From: Lysobacterales bacterium
GTDB lineage: Bacteria; Pseudomonadota; Gammaproteobacteria; Xanthomonadales; Rhodanobacteraceae
DNA: 64,000 bases
Assembly: GCA_016721015.1 (NCBI GenBank)
Contig: JADKJL010000009.1
Coordinates: forward strand, 1 to 64,000
Direction of reading: 5' to 3'
Made by a program: the position numbers and the translations under genes. The notes under the pieces were generated by a model, which searched no databases, had not been told where the DNA came from, and saw only the letters and a list, made by a program, of their open reading frames with translations. This document shows positions 18,987-28,980 of this stretch, piece by piece (position 1 is the stretch's first letter; each line of letters opens with the position of its first letter).

Positions 18987-20142
18987 ATGTCACAACTTGA
19001 AGCCCGTTTTCACGGAGGCGTCAGCGCGATTGATGCCGGGGCATGGGACGCCCTGGCCGGCGGCGACCATCCGTTCGTCGCGCACGCCTTCCTCGCCGGG
19101 CTCGAGGAGCACGGCTGCATCCAGGCCGGACTGGGCTGGCAATCCTGCCCGCTCGGGCTGTACGAGGATGGCGTCCTCGTCGCCGCCGCACCGCTTTACC
19201 TGAAAGGCAATTCACACGGTGAATTCGTGTTCGATTGGTCGTGGGCGAGCGCCTATGAGCGACACGGGCTCGACTATTACCCGAAGCTGCTCTGCGCCGT
19301 GCCCTACTCCCCGGTTACCGGCCCTCGCCTGCTGGTCGGAGCCACCGCCGAAGCCCGCACATCGCGCAGTGCGCTGATCGAGGCGATCGAGCTTCCAGGA
19401 ACGAACGCTGGCGCTCTCGTCCGCCCATCTGAACTTCGCCGATCAAGAGGATGCGGATGCATTTTCCGGCAGCAGCTGGTTGCCGCGCTTCGACTGGCAA
19501 TTCCACTGGAGCAACCGCGGCTGGAGCGATTTCGATGATTTCCTCGCCGCGCTGAAGCCGAAAAAACGCAAGAACATCCGCCAGGAGCGCCAGCAGGTCA
19601 TCGCGGCCGGCGTCTCCTGCGAGATCCGCCATGGCGACGAGCTCGGCGACGACGAATGGCGCACCCTGCATCGACTCTATCAATCGACCTTCGATGCACA
19701 CGGCAATCACCCGGCCCTGAGCGAAGGGTTTTTCCGCCATCTCGGCCAAGCCATGCCGCGTCAGGTGGTCGCCGTGCTGTGCCGGCGCGCGGGCCGGATC
19801 ATCGCCGCCGCATTCTGCCTGCGCAGCAGCGATACCTTGCACGGTCGCTACTGGGGAGCCGAGGAACAGATCCCCGGCCTGCATTTTGAAGCCTGCTATT
19901 ACCAGGGCATCGACTACTGCATCCGCCATGGCTTGCAGCGCTTCGAACCGGGCGCCCAGGGCGAACACAAGATCGCCAGAGGGTTCCTGCCGGTGCGGAC
20001 GCAGTCCTTCCACCATGTCTCCGACCCGCGCTTCGCCCGCGCGATTACCGAGGCGTTGCAGCGCGAGGCGCCCGGTCTTGAGATGTATCGCGACGACCTG
20101 CTCGCCCACTCGCCGTATGCCGAACCGGCACCATCGTCATGA
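18987..20142 (+). CDS. GNAT/FemAB-like acyltransferase (DUF482 type), one frame break
   Basis: A member of the peptidoglycan-bridge-like GNAT family often found beside aat. Visible segments are HPFVAHAFLAGLEEHGC, APLYLKGNSHGEFVFDWSWA and YPKLLCAVPYSPVTGPRLLV in the first half. The second half has NRGWSDFDDFLAALKPKKRK, QERQQVIAAG, HLGQAMPRQVV and RYWGAEEQIPGLHFEACYYQG, ending in FEPGAQGEHKIARGFLPV. The frame breaks near 19390, with homology continuing. Total length is about 385 codons, as expected. The ATG at 18987 has only a weak AGGA far upstream. Its stop overlaps the aat start by 4 bp. The substrate is unknown. Confidence 0.8.
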
Positions 20143-20890
20143 TCCGGCTACCCCTGCTGGGTGCCGATCCGAGTGCCTTTCCCGCTATCGAAACGGCGCT
20201 TGAAGAACCGGATGGCTTGCTCGCCTTCGGCGGCGATCTCGGCAGCGAACGCCTGCTTGCGGCTTATTCGCGAGGGATTTTTCCGTGGTACTCGGAAGGT
20301 CAGCCGATCCTCTGGTGGTCGCCGGATCCGCGCATGATCCTCGCGACCGGCGCTGTGCATGTCCCCGTCGGCTGCGCCGATGGCTGAAATCCTGCACCTG
20401 GACGATCCGGACCGATCACGCGTTTGCCCAGGTCATGCGGGCCTGCGCGGAGCCGCGCCACGACGGTGGTGGCACCTGGATCACCGAAGCCATGCTGGAT
20501 GCCTATGCCCGCCTGCACGATGAGGGTCATGCCCACTCGCTGGAGGTGTACGACCACAATCGACTGATTGGCGGCATCTACGGCATCGCGATCGGTCGCA
20601 TGTTCTTCGGCGAATCAATGTTCAGCCGCCGCACCAATGCCTCGAAGATCGCCCTGCTCTGCCTCTGCCATGGACTTGCCGCGCAGGGATTCCCCCTGCT
20701 CGACGCACAGGTCTGTTCCGCCCATCTCGAATCGCTGGGTGCGCAGTCGATGTCGCGGGCCGATTTCCGGCGCGAGATTACAAGACTCTGTTCGCAAACG
20801 GGTATTCCAGGAAGCTGGGCCGGCCTGTTCGATCCTGTCGACCCTAGCAGCCTGTCGGACTTAACTCGGCCGGACTGCGAATCCGTCTGA
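20139..20890 (+). CDS. aat: Leucyl/phenylalanyl-tRNA-protein transferase, one frame break
   Basis: Attaches Leu or Phe from tRNA to N-terminal Lys/Arg of proteins, marking them for ClpAPS degradation (N-degron pathway). Conserved segments are EPDGLLAFGGDLGSERLLAAY, GIFPWYSEGQPILWWSPDPR, GTWITEAMLDAYARLH, HSLEVYDHNRLIGGIYGIA, FFGESMFSRRTNASKIAL and LLDAQVCSAHLESLGA. The frame shifts near 20361, at a CCCC run. The last ~15 codons (from about 20845) are read from a MITE-like element, which also supplies the TGA. Starts overlap the previous gene by 4 bp, so the two are coupled. Confidence 0.88.
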
Positions 20891-21011
20891 ACGGCCCATA
20901 TTTCCGCCGCTTTTTGACCCATAGCACCACTATGGGCCTGCAAATCGCCGAAAATCTGACCTCGCCCAGCCGAATTCTCGCCTCAACCGGCAAAGTCCGA
21001 AAGGCTGCTAG
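20844..21011. mobile_element. MITE-like element, 168 bp, inside the 3' end of aat
   Basis: Terminal inverted repeats of 19 bp: CTAGCAGCCTGTCGGACTT (20844-20862) and AAGTCCGAAAGGCTGCTAG (20993-21011), with one mismatch. Inside is a perfect hairpin, CCCATAG-CACCA-CTATGGG (20918-20936). It encodes no protein of its own. The element begins within aat codons, and the aat stop at 20888-20890 lies inside it. Similar CAGCCTGTCGGACTT-type palindromic elements are common in proteobacterial genomes. The parent transposon is not identified. Confidence 0.75.
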
Positions 21012-21137
21012 AAACCTCTGAAATTCGGCTCGCTCCGACCGCCTCCGGCGCCGGATTTTTCAGCGCCGGCCTCGTCATTCGCACAAATGCAGCCTGACTC
21101 CCGGCCTGATGCCGCCATTGGGCTTGAATCCGAAATT

Positions 21138-21166
21138 TATTGTGAGGCGCCCTGATAGTGTAGAAT
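21138..21166 (+). promoter_or_regulatory. Likely infA promoter
   Basis: A TAGAAT -10 (21161-21166) lies 17 bp below TTATTG (21138-21143), or 15 bp below the overlapping TTGTGA. It is 43 bp upstream of the infA start, and GGGA precedes the ATG. The spacing and match are good for a sigma-70 promoter; function is inferred. Confidence 0.5.
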
Positions 21167-21209
21167 TCGCCGCCTTCTCGGCCCCCCCGAGTTCCAATCC
21201 CAGGGAAAA

Positions 21210-21428
21210 ATGTCCAAAGACGATGTCATCGAAATGGAGGGTGCGGTTCTCGAGACCCTGCCCAACACCATGTTCCGCGTAAAGCTGGAAAACGGCCACG
21301 TGGTCACCGCCCATATTTCGGGTCGCATGCGCAAAAACTACATCCGTATTCTTACGGGTGACAAGGTCAAGGTCGAGATGACTCCCTATGACCTCAGCAA
21401 AGGCCGCATCACCTACCGCATGAAGTGA
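21210..21428 (+). CDS. infA: Translation initiation factor IF-1
   Basis: A 72-residue S1-type OB-fold protein that binds the 30S A site and helps IF-2 and IF-3 select the start codon. The whole sequence matches the family: MSKDDVIEMEGAVLETLPNT, FRVKLENGHVVTAHISGRMR, KNYIRILTGDKVKVEMTPYD and SKGRITYR. Full length and unbroken. It is a single-gene unit with its own promoter, downstream of aat, as usual in this group. Confidence 0.99.
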   Translation: MSKDDVIEMEGAVLETLPNTMFRVKLENGHVVTAHISGRMRKNYIRILTGDKVKVEMTPYDLSKGRITYRMK

Positions 21429-21855
21429 AGGCAGGATGCCTTCATCCCGGATCGCACAGGATGTGCGCTTGATCCGGGATCCAGTGCCTTGAAGTGCCTT
21501 CATCCCGTGCAGTGCATGGATGCACGCTGACACGGGATACATCTCCACGATCGCCTTCATCCCGAACAGCACAGGATGTGCGCTTGATCCGGAATCCAGA
21601 ACGCTGAGCGCCTGGATCGCCGACAACGCGGAGTACGTGGTGCGTGGCTGTCCTCGGGCATGTCCCATAGCTAACGGGCCAATGAGCATGAGCACGGTCG
21701 AGTGGTATCGACCGACTCAATCGCTTCGCCAGCGCGGGTCGCATAACGCCCCGTCAGTATTGGAGCGATTCCCCGCAATACGGCATGTCGCAAAATTCGC
21801 TCTTTCTCCGTCCTACATGTGAACCGGATTTTTCGGGACTCATGAGGATCTCGCC
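21429..21855. other. Intergenic region with three palindromic units
   Basis: No gene is supported. The first half holds the repeat units at 21438-21599, which may act in ending the infA transcript. The remainder should hold the promoter for the beta-helix gene; I see no clear -35/-10 pair. Confidence 0.5.
21438..21599. repeat. Three tandem nested-palindrome units
   Basis: Units at 21438-21484, 21496-21540 and 21553-21599 all begin GCCTTCATCCCG and repeat every ~57 bp. Unit 1 forms a perfect outer stem ATCCCGGATC/GATCCGGGAT with an inner GCACA/TGTGC. Unit 2 forms ATCCCGTG/CACGGGAT with GTGCA/TGCAC. Unit 3 has the same inner stem as unit 1 but a decayed outer stem. This is a BIME-like cluster directly after infA. 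Confidence 0.75.
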
Positions 21856-24092
21856 ATGTTCCAGCCATTCCCACTCTCCATGCGCCTTTCGACGGCTTGT
21901 GCGGGCATTTTTGCAGTTACCGCAGCAATACTGTGCGTGCCCGCCTCCGCCAGCACCTATACGGTAGGGCCACCCAATACTCTTTGCAGCCACACCGATA
22001 TCCAGTCGGCGCTGAATGCCGCCGAGTCCCACGCAGGCGCAGACACGGTTCGCATCGTCCATGCACTGACCGGAACCGGCATGCATGGCTCCATCAATAC
22101 CGCGCAAGACCTGACCATCGACGGCGGCTACGCAACGTGCCGCTCGGCGACGCCGGATGGTGGCCGCACCGCGATCAATGCAGCGGGCGCGACCGCTTAC
22201 AAGGTGCTGTCGATCACCAGCACTGGCGTATCGACGATCCGCCTGCAGCATTTGCAGATCAGGGAGGCTACGCGACGAACAACGGCTATGGCGGTGGCAT
22301 CTATTTCAAGGGACAGGGAAACCTGGAATTGACCGATACGCTGGTCGACCACAACCGCGGCGGGTACGGGGGCGGCATCTACTTCGAGGCGACCAATGCC
22401 ACGGCAAAGTTGACTCTGGGCGCGGACAATCTGATCAGTCTCAATACCGCTGACATCAGCGGCGGTGGCATCTATATACAAAACGCCAAGATGGATATGA
22501 CGGCAGCGGGCAGCTCGATCATCTACAACACGGCGGTGCAATATGGTGGCGGCCTGCGCATATTCGGCGATTCGACCGTTACGGTGGGAAGTGGCGGTTA
22601 CTCGGGCGTTCCTGCCATTTACTCCAATAGTGCGGCGTATGGTGGCGGCGTTGCCGTGCAGGGTCGCGTCGACGCAGGCGGACATGCGTATTTCTATTTG
22701 ACCAGCGGAGCCAGCATCGATTCAAACTCCGCGAGCGCTTCAGGTGGCGGTATCTATTTGCAGAACTATCGAGACTTCGATGACGTCGGCGATGTCGACG
22801 CGAATATCTCTGGCGGCAGCATCCTCGACAGCAACACCGCGCCGGAAGCCGCTGCAGTCTACGTCGGTCACGACTCTCCAACTATCGGGGCCTATCGCGG
22901 CTCCGCGTTTTACATGAGTAATGCGAGCCTCATCAACAACTCATGTCTCAATACGAGTGGCCAGCCGACCGGCGGTGCGATCATCAGGGTCTCCGAAAAC
23001 GGACGCAGCCTTATCTCGCGAACGCTGATCGGCAACAATAGCGGCGGCACGCTTTTGCGCACCGACGGAACCTACGACAGCGACCTGACACTGAACTATT
23101 CCCTGATCACTGGCAACACGTTGCAGCGCGGACTGGTTGAAGTACAGAGCAACGGAAACCTGCGAGTCCTGGGCAGCACGATTGCCGGCAATACACTCGG
23201 TGGCACGGCCGTGTTTACCGGTCAAGCTGGCATCACGATGGAACAGTCGATTGCCTGGCAACCCGGCAAGATTACTTCGCAGCTGACCGGCGCGCGGAGT
23301 GTGGACGATGTGGTTGCCAGCGATGTCGCGAGCCTGCCGACCAGTGCGTCGGTGATCTACGCTGATCCACGATTCATTGACCCGGCTCACAACGACTATC
23401 ACCTGCAGGCAGCATCTCCGGCGGTAGATTTTTCTGGTGTCATCACCACGAGCGGTGTCGATGGTCAGGTTCACAACAAGGATATGGGCCTGGTCGCAAA
23501 TCGCTATGGCGCGGGAGACCTCGGTGCCTATGAGGTGCAATCGATCGGCAACCTGGTCCTCGATCCAGGTTTCATTGTCGACCTGCGCCTGTGGAATCCC
23601 GTAATGGCCGGCATATCGACGTGGGTCGCGAGTGGGGCAAGCAGCGCGGGTTCGGTGACGATCTCGAAAGCGCTGGTTATCGGCGGTGGTAGCGAGATTA
23701 TCGGTCTGTCGCAATGCGTGCACATCCCGGGGCCAGGAACGTATGAACTCAGCGGCTTCGCGCACGGGGGTTCTGCCAGTTCCAACACCCAACGCGATCA
23801 TCCTGTGCTGCGCTGGCGGCTGCGCAACAATCCGGGCGTTGAAGATTGTTTCGGCACGGTCAACGCCGAGGGTAACGTCAGCTTTCCTAGTGGCCCGAAT
23901 TTCGCGGCCTCGACGTCACCGGGCGAAATCAGCGTCCCAGCAGCATCGTGGACGCGTTTCACCTCGGTGGAAATCCTGCTGGTTGTCGACGAAGGCGGCT
24001 TCGCCACGACCGGAACGACCGAAGGCAGCTTCGATGGAATCGTACTCCAGGCTCTCGACGATCGAATCTTTGCCAATGGCTTCGAGCCTTGA
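21856..24092 (+). CDS. Secreted beta-helix protein with IFANGFE tail, one frame break
   Basis: A large exported protein. The signal peptide (residues 1-33, LSTACAGIFAVTAAILCVPASAS) starts at ATG 21856 after GAGG. The body is a Gly/Asn-rich polymorphic-outer-membrane-protein-like beta helix with repeated GGGIYF, GGGIYIQN, YGGGLRI, YGGGVAV and SGGGIYLQ turns. It then ends with a choice-of-anchor-like beta-sandwich (about 23540-24050) and the tail LDDRIFANGFEP. The frame breaks near 22262 within the early helix; sequence on both sides is consistent with one gene of about 745 codons. The same tail ends the protein at 6364. Function is unknown; a surface or secreted adhesin/polysaccharide-binding role is possible. 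Confidence 0.78.
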
Positions 24093-24270
24093 GCAAATTT
24101 TCGTGGCGTCGATCGTTAGGATTCACGGCAAAGCGTTCCTTCGAATATCGCCAATACAAGGGGCTGCGTCCGAAAAAGCGATGGTTCGCGCGTGCCAGTG
24201 CGGAGTCGATGCAGCGCGGACAATGGCAGCGTATGCTCGCATCTCGCTTGTGCAGAACGATGGCGGCAGC

Positions 24271-24801
24271 ATGGATCCCGGTTCGAGCGGTACCGACAAC
24301 GCCTCAGGCGAGGGGACGATCGATGCGTTGTTTGTCGAGGTTTACGATCGCCTGAAGGCGCTTGCCAGTCGCAAGCGCCATGCGGGCGACACGCTGGATA
24401 CGACCGCGCTCGTTCACGAACTGTATCTTCGCGTCGGCCACCGCGCCGAATTGCAATCAATCGAGCACGGCCAATTCTTCGCCTACGCCGCCAAGGCCAT
24501 GCGCAACTTGCTGATCGATCGAGCACGCGAGCGTATTGGCGGCGCTGTGGGTTGGGTAGCGACAACCCTGGTTGACGGTGATCGACGCCTCGCCATCGAC
24601 AGCGCCGACGAAGCGATCGCTCTCGAGGCGGCACTGGTCAAACTCGAGAAGATCGATGCGCGGGCTGCTCGCGTGGTCGAGCTGCGCTATTTCGCCGGTC
24701 TGTCTCTGGAGCAGACTGCCGACACGCTCGCGCTTGCCCGGCGCACGGTCGACCGCGACTGGAGTTTTGCGCGGGCGTTCCTGCACGCTGAACTGACCTG
24801 A
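24271..24801 (+). CDS. Sigma-70-family factor of the TIGR02999 (X6) type
   Basis: An alternative RNA polymerase sigma factor of 176 residues. Region 2 reads DTLDTTALVHELYLRVG and FAYAAKAMRNLLIDRARER; region 4 reads ARAARVVELRYFAGLSLEQTADTLALARRTVDRDWSFARAFL. There is no anti-sigma gene next to it. This subgroup is typically encoded next to a membrane Ser/Thr kinase with TPRs, as here (105 bp downstream, same strand). ATG at 24271 was chosen because family members begin near this point; ATG at 24223 is an alternative. The regulon is unknown. Confidence 0.85.
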   Translation: MDPGSSGTDNASGEGTIDALFVEVYDRLKALASRKRHAGDTLDTTALVHELYLRVGHRAELQSIEHGQFFAYAAKAMRNLLIDRARERIGGAVGWVATTLVDGDRRLAIDSADEAIALEAALVKLEKIDARAARVVELRYFAGLSLEQTADTLALARRTVDRDWSFARAFLHAELT

Positions 24802-24906
24802 ATCATGTCGCAAGATTGCGCTTTCGTCCGTTGTTGGGAAAACGAAATCTGAATCCCTAGGAGTTATCCGTGTGCAGCCAAATCCGGAATTGCGCTCCGT
24901 TCCTGC

Positions 24907-27795
24907 ATGAAGATCCCTGCCCCGATGAGCGCTGAACCACCGGCGGATGCGGAATCCGGCGACACATCGAGCCATGTCGATTTGACGAGCCTGCGCGCCT
25001 GCTTCGATGCGGCGATGGATCTGCCCGCAGCGCAGCGCCCGAACTGGGTTTTGGCGCACATCATCGATCCGCAACAGCGTGCCGAACTATTGCGTCTTCT
25101 CGCCGCCGAGCAGATAAGCGGCGCACTCGATACACCATCTGCCGAGCGAGCCGCGCGCATCGGCAGCGAACGCGAACTCAACACCTTCGATCGGGTTGGT
25201 TTTCATATTGGCGCATTCACCCTGGTGCGGCTACTTGGCCAGGGAGGCATGGCGACGGTCTATCTCGGCGAACGCACCGACGCCGATTTTCAACAGACTG
25301 TGGCCGTGAAACTATTGCGCCACGGGTTGTATTCGGAAGTCGAACAGCGATTGTTCCGACGTGAGCGCAAGGCCCTGGCATCGCTCTCGCATCCGAACAT
25401 CGCCCGCTTGATCGATGGCGGCGTTTCCGAAACAGGCATTCCGTACCTGGTGCTTGAATACATCGATGGCGTGCCGATCACCGATTTCGTCGCGCATCAG
25501 CGGCTTGGGTTGACTGAACGATTGCGCCTGTTCGTCGTCGTCTGTCGTGCCGTGGCGGCGGCGCACAAGAACCTGATCGTGCACCGCGACATCAAGCCGT
25601 CAAACATCATGGTCGATGTCGAAGGCAAGGTGAAACTGCTCGATTTTGGAATCGCCAAGCTGCTCGCCGATGATCAGGACGAAGCAACCCGGGCCGGAGC
25701 CGCAGCGCTGACGCCGGGCTATGCCGCGCCGGAGCAATTCGACGGAGGCGTCATATCGACAGCCACTGATGTCTACGCACTCGGCGTCCTCCTGCACGAA
25801 CTACTGCTCGACGCCAAACCGGCCTGGCGTGATACCGATCCTCGCAAGCCATCCACTCGGGTGATTGAACTCGATGCGACCGCACGAACTCCGCCGATGT
25901 CGCGCGCTGGCCTGCGCCAGGCCCTGCGCGGCGACCTCGACAACATCGTGACCAAGGCGCTCGCCAACGAGCCCGATCAACGCTATGCCTCGGCCGGTGA
26001 CTTTGCCGACGATATCGAGCGTCATCTCGATGCCCAGCCTGTCACTGCGCATCCGCCGTCAAACTGGTATCGGACCCGAAAGTTTGTTCGCCGGCATCGC
26101 GGCGGCGTGGTGCTGACCGTGATGTTTGCCTGCGGTCTGATTGCGAGCCTTGGCATCGCGCTATGGCAGGCGCGACTCGCGCGCACTGAAGCGCGGCGAG
26201 CCAATGCGCAGACGGCCCTCGCGACAACGCAGGCCGAGCGCGCCGAGAGCGTGCGCGATTTCCTCATTCGTGTTTTCACCGCGGCCGAACCCGCCGGCCC
26301 CCGACTCGCGCCGCCGTCGGTCGCCGACGTTGTCCGTGTCTCGATTGCCGACGCGCAACACTCACGCGCGCTGGAACCGAGCGTTCGCATCGAACTGCTT
26401 GAGGCGCTCGGCAAGGTGTTGCGCGAACAGGGCGCGCTCGATGAGGGCGTTGCGCTGCTCGCCGCGAACCGCGCCAACGCCGTCGCTGAACTCGGCACCG
26501 ATCATCCGGTCGCGATCCTCGCCGGCATCGGCCTCGCCGAAGCGCAAGCCGCGGCCGGTGAGCGCACGGCCGCGCGCGAGCTCTACAATACCTTGATGAA
26601 ATCACCGATGTCGGCACTTGCCGTCGATGTGCGTGTCCGCCTTTTGACCGGATCGGCCATGCTGGCGATCGACCGCTTCGAACGCGAACGCGCATTTGCG
26701 GAATCGGCGCAGGCCATCACCCTCTGCGCCAACGCATGCAGCGAGCGCATGCGCATACAGAGCGTGCTTGCGCGTGGAAACGTGCTGTTCGGTTTTCAGC
26801 AAGATACCGAATCGGTTGCAATGATGGAGCGCGCCCTCGCGTTGCAGCAACAACTGTACGCGGGGCCGCATGTCGCGATAGCGGAGACCCAGCAGTTGCT
26901 CTCGCGAGCGCAGCGGCGTCTGGGTCGACTCGACAAGGCGGAGCAGCTTGCACGCGATGCGCTTGCGACCATCGAGGCGAGCGTGCCTGATCCGCATTCG
27001 CGGCGCTCCGATGCACTGGATACACTGTGGCAGTTGCTCATCGACGAGCGGAAGCTCGACGAAGCGGAAGCCATCGGCCAGCGCATCGTCGCCATGGACG
27101 AGGCGACGCTGGGGCCTGCGCACCCTGCCCTCGCGTCCTCGCATGCAACACTCGGCTACACCTACATGCTGCGCGACAAATATGCCGCGGCCATCGAGCA
27201 ATACCGCGCTGCGCTGGCGATATCGGAACCGATCCCCGACAACCAGCGTCGCATTGCCATCTATCGCTCGCAACTCGGTGCTGCGACAGGCCGCAGCGGC
27301 CAGATCGATGCCGGCTTGATGATGATCGGAAAATCACTCACCGTTTTCGAAGCGCAAACCGAGATTGACTGGGGCGAAGTGTGCGCGGCACTCGAAAAGC
27401 GCGGCGATCTGCAACGACTCGCCGGCCGTCTGGCAGAGGCGCAGGCAAGCTACCAACGAGCCCGGCAGATCTACACCGGAAAATTGCCTAATGCGCCCAA
27501 GGAATGGCAGGTTGTCACCCTGATCGGTCTCGGCCGAACGCTAGCCGCCGCCAACGACCTCGACCACGCGGAGGCTGTACTCCGCGAAGCGATCCCACTG
27601 GTACCGCTGCATGATGACCAGCTGTCGACGAACCGCATCGAGGCACGCACGATACTCGCGAAAGTCCGTCGTCAGCGGGGTGATTCAGCGGATGCCGATC
27701 GCCTGCTTTCTCTCGCTCGGACCGAGTCAAACCTTGCCCCCGGCGCCTTGTCACCCAGCCTGCACGCGCTTCTCGATGATGGAGCGAAGCAGTGA
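24907..27795 (+). CDS. Membrane Ser/Thr protein kinase with TPR domain
   Basis: A 962-residue signalling kinase. Residues ~104-375 form the Hanks-type kinase: glycine loop LLGQGGMATVYLG (109-121), lysine K135 in VAVK, catalytic D228 in HRDIKPSN and D246 in DFG, then PGYAAPEQ. A single membrane helix lies at ~400-420. The outside part (~440-960) consists of TPR-like helical repeats (e.g. AIEQYRAALAI). It is likely co-transcribed with the sigma factor upstream and may control it. A strong AGGAG at 24859-24863 precedes a GTG at 24870 that opens a 21-codon out-of-frame peptide ending at 24935, overlapping the possible start at 24925. Confidence 0.93.
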   Translation: MKIPAPMSAEPPADAESGDTSSHVDLTSLRACFDAAMDLPAAQRPNWVLAHIIDPQQRAELLRLLAAEQISGALDTPSAERAARIGSERELNTFDRVGFHIGAFTLVRLLGQGGMATVYLGERTDADFQQTVAVKLLRHGLYSEVEQRLFRRERKALASLSHPNIARLIDGGVSETGIPYLVLEYIDGVPITDFVAHQRLGLTERLRLFVVVCRAVAAAHKNLIVHRDIKPSNIMVDVEGKVKLLDFGIAKLLADDQDEATRAGAAALTPGYAAPEQFDGGVISTATDVYALGVLLHELLLDAKPAWRDTDPRKPSTRVIELDATARTPPMSRAGLRQALRGDLDNIVTKALANEPDQRYASAGDFADDIERHLDAQPVTAHPPSNWYRTRKFVRRHRGGVVLTVMFACGLIASLGIALWQARLARTEARRANAQTALATTQAERAESVRDFLIRVFTAAEPAGPRLAPPSVADVVRVSIADAQHSRALEPSVRIELLEALGKVLREQGALDEGVALLAANRANAVAELGTDHPVAILAGIGLAEAQAAAGERTAARELYNTLMKSPMSALAVDVRVRLLTGSAMLAIDRFERERAFAESAQAITLCANACSERMRIQSVLARGNVLFGFQQDTESVAMMERALALQQQLYAGPHVAIAETQQLLSRAQRRLGRLDKAEQLARDALATIEASVPDPHSRRSDALDTLWQLLIDERKLDEAEAIGQRIVAMDEATLGPAHPALASSHATLGYTYMLRDKYAAAIEQYRAALAISEPIPDNQRRIAIYRSQLGAATGRSGQIDAGLMMIGKSLTVFEAQTEIDWGEVCAALEKRGDLQRLAGRLAEAQASYQRARQIYTGKLPNAPKEWQVVTLIGLGRTLAAANDLDHAEAVLREAIPLVPLHDDQLSTNRIEARTILAKVRRQRGDSADADRLLSLARTESNLAPGALSPSLHALLDDGAKQ

Positions 27796-27845
27796 AGCTG
27801 CGACTGCGCACTACTGCGGTTTTTTGTTGACTGACAGCCCAGGGT

Positions 27846-28970
27846 TCAGGCCGCCTTGCGATCCAGACAGACGCCGAGCGCCTGAACCACCCGGTCTACA
27901 CTTTCCGGATTGCTGCCAGCGCCCATCAGGCCGATGCGCCAGATCTTGCCGGTGAGCTCACCCAGCCCGGCACCAATTTCGATATTGAAATCGGTAAGCA
28001 GACGCTTGCGCACGACCGCTTCATCGACACCTTCGGGCACCTTGACCGCGTTCAACTGCGGCAAACGCGCGCTTTCTGCAACCAGCAGATCCAGACCTAT
28101 CGTGGCCAATCCGGCGACCAGCAGCAAATGATTTTCGCGATGCCTCGCATACGCGGCATCGCGACCTTCCTCCTTGAACATCAACAAGGCTTCATGCAGG
28201 GCATAGAGCATGTTGATCGGTGCCGTGTGGTGATAGGCGCGTGCGCCACTGCCTTGCCAGTAGCTCATGACCAGGCTCAGGTCGAGAAACCAGCTTTGGA
28301 CCGGGGTCTTGCGTGATTTGAGTACAGCCACAGCCTTGTCGCTGAAAGTCAGCGGCGACAGGCCTGGCGGCGCGGAAAGGCATTTCTGCGATCCCGAATA
28401 GACGGCGTCGCAGCCCCACGCATCGACACGCAGCGGGATGCCGCCGAGGCTGGTCACCGCATCGACAATGCTCAACGCATCATGCTGCTGCGCCAGCTTG
28501 CATAGCGACGCCGCATCCGATTCGACCCCGGTCGATGTTTCCGCATGGACAAAGGCCAGCGCCTTGATGCCGGGATTGGCTTTCAACGCGGCCTCGGCTT
28601 TCTCAAGATCAATCGGCATGCCGAACGGATCGTTGACCATGATCGGCGTGGCGCCGATACGCACCACGTTCTCACGCATGCGCGCACCGAATACACCGTT
28701 CTGGCAGACCACGACCTTGTCGCCGGGTTCGATAAGGTTGACGAAGGCCGCCTCCATGCCGGCCGAGCCCGGCGCCGAGATCGGTACGGTCAAGGCATTT
28801 TTCGTTTCGAAGGCGTAGCGCAGCAGTTCCTTCAACTCGTCCATCATGCCGACAAATCGCGGGTCAAGATGGCCGATGGTCGGTCGCGCCATCGCATCGA
28901 GAACCCGTTGCGGCACAGGCGACGGCCCCGGCCCGAGCAGCAGGACATGTGGCGGTTGGAATGGAGTCAT
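27846..28970 (-). CDS. Serine-pyruvate / alanine-glyoxylate-type aminotransferase
   Basis: A fold-type I PLP enzyme of 374 residues in the class-V aminotransferase group. Markers are LLLGPGPSPVPQRVLDAM, TIGHLDPRF, SAPGSAGMEAAFVN, FVHAETSTGV, DAVTSLGG and the PLP lysine in YSGSQKCLSAPPGLS. Such enzymes move an amino group from serine or alanine to glyoxylate or pyruvate. It is the last gene of a minus-strand run, 10 bp after the FAD monooxygenase, and faces the kinase gene across 50 bp. Confidence 0.88.
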   Translation of the reverse strand: MTPFQPPHVLLLGPGPSPVPQRVLDAMARPTIGHLDPRFVGMMDELKELLRYAFETKNALTVPISAPGSAGMEAAFVNLIEPGDKVVVCQNGVFGARMRENVVRIGATPIMVNDPFGMPIDLEKAEAALKANPGIKALAFVHAETSTGVESDAASLCKLAQQHDALSIVDAVTSLGGIPLRVDAWGCDAVYSGSQKCLSAPPGLSPLTFSDKAVAVLKSRKTPVQSWFLDLSLVMSYWQGSGARAYHHTAPINMLYALHEALLMFKEEGRDAAYARHRENHLLLVAGLATIGLDLLVAESARLPQLNAVKVPEGVDEAVVRKRLLTDFNIEIGAGLGELTGKIWRIGLMGAGSNPESVDRVVQALGVCLDRKAA

Positions 28971-28980
28971 TTCGGCCTCT

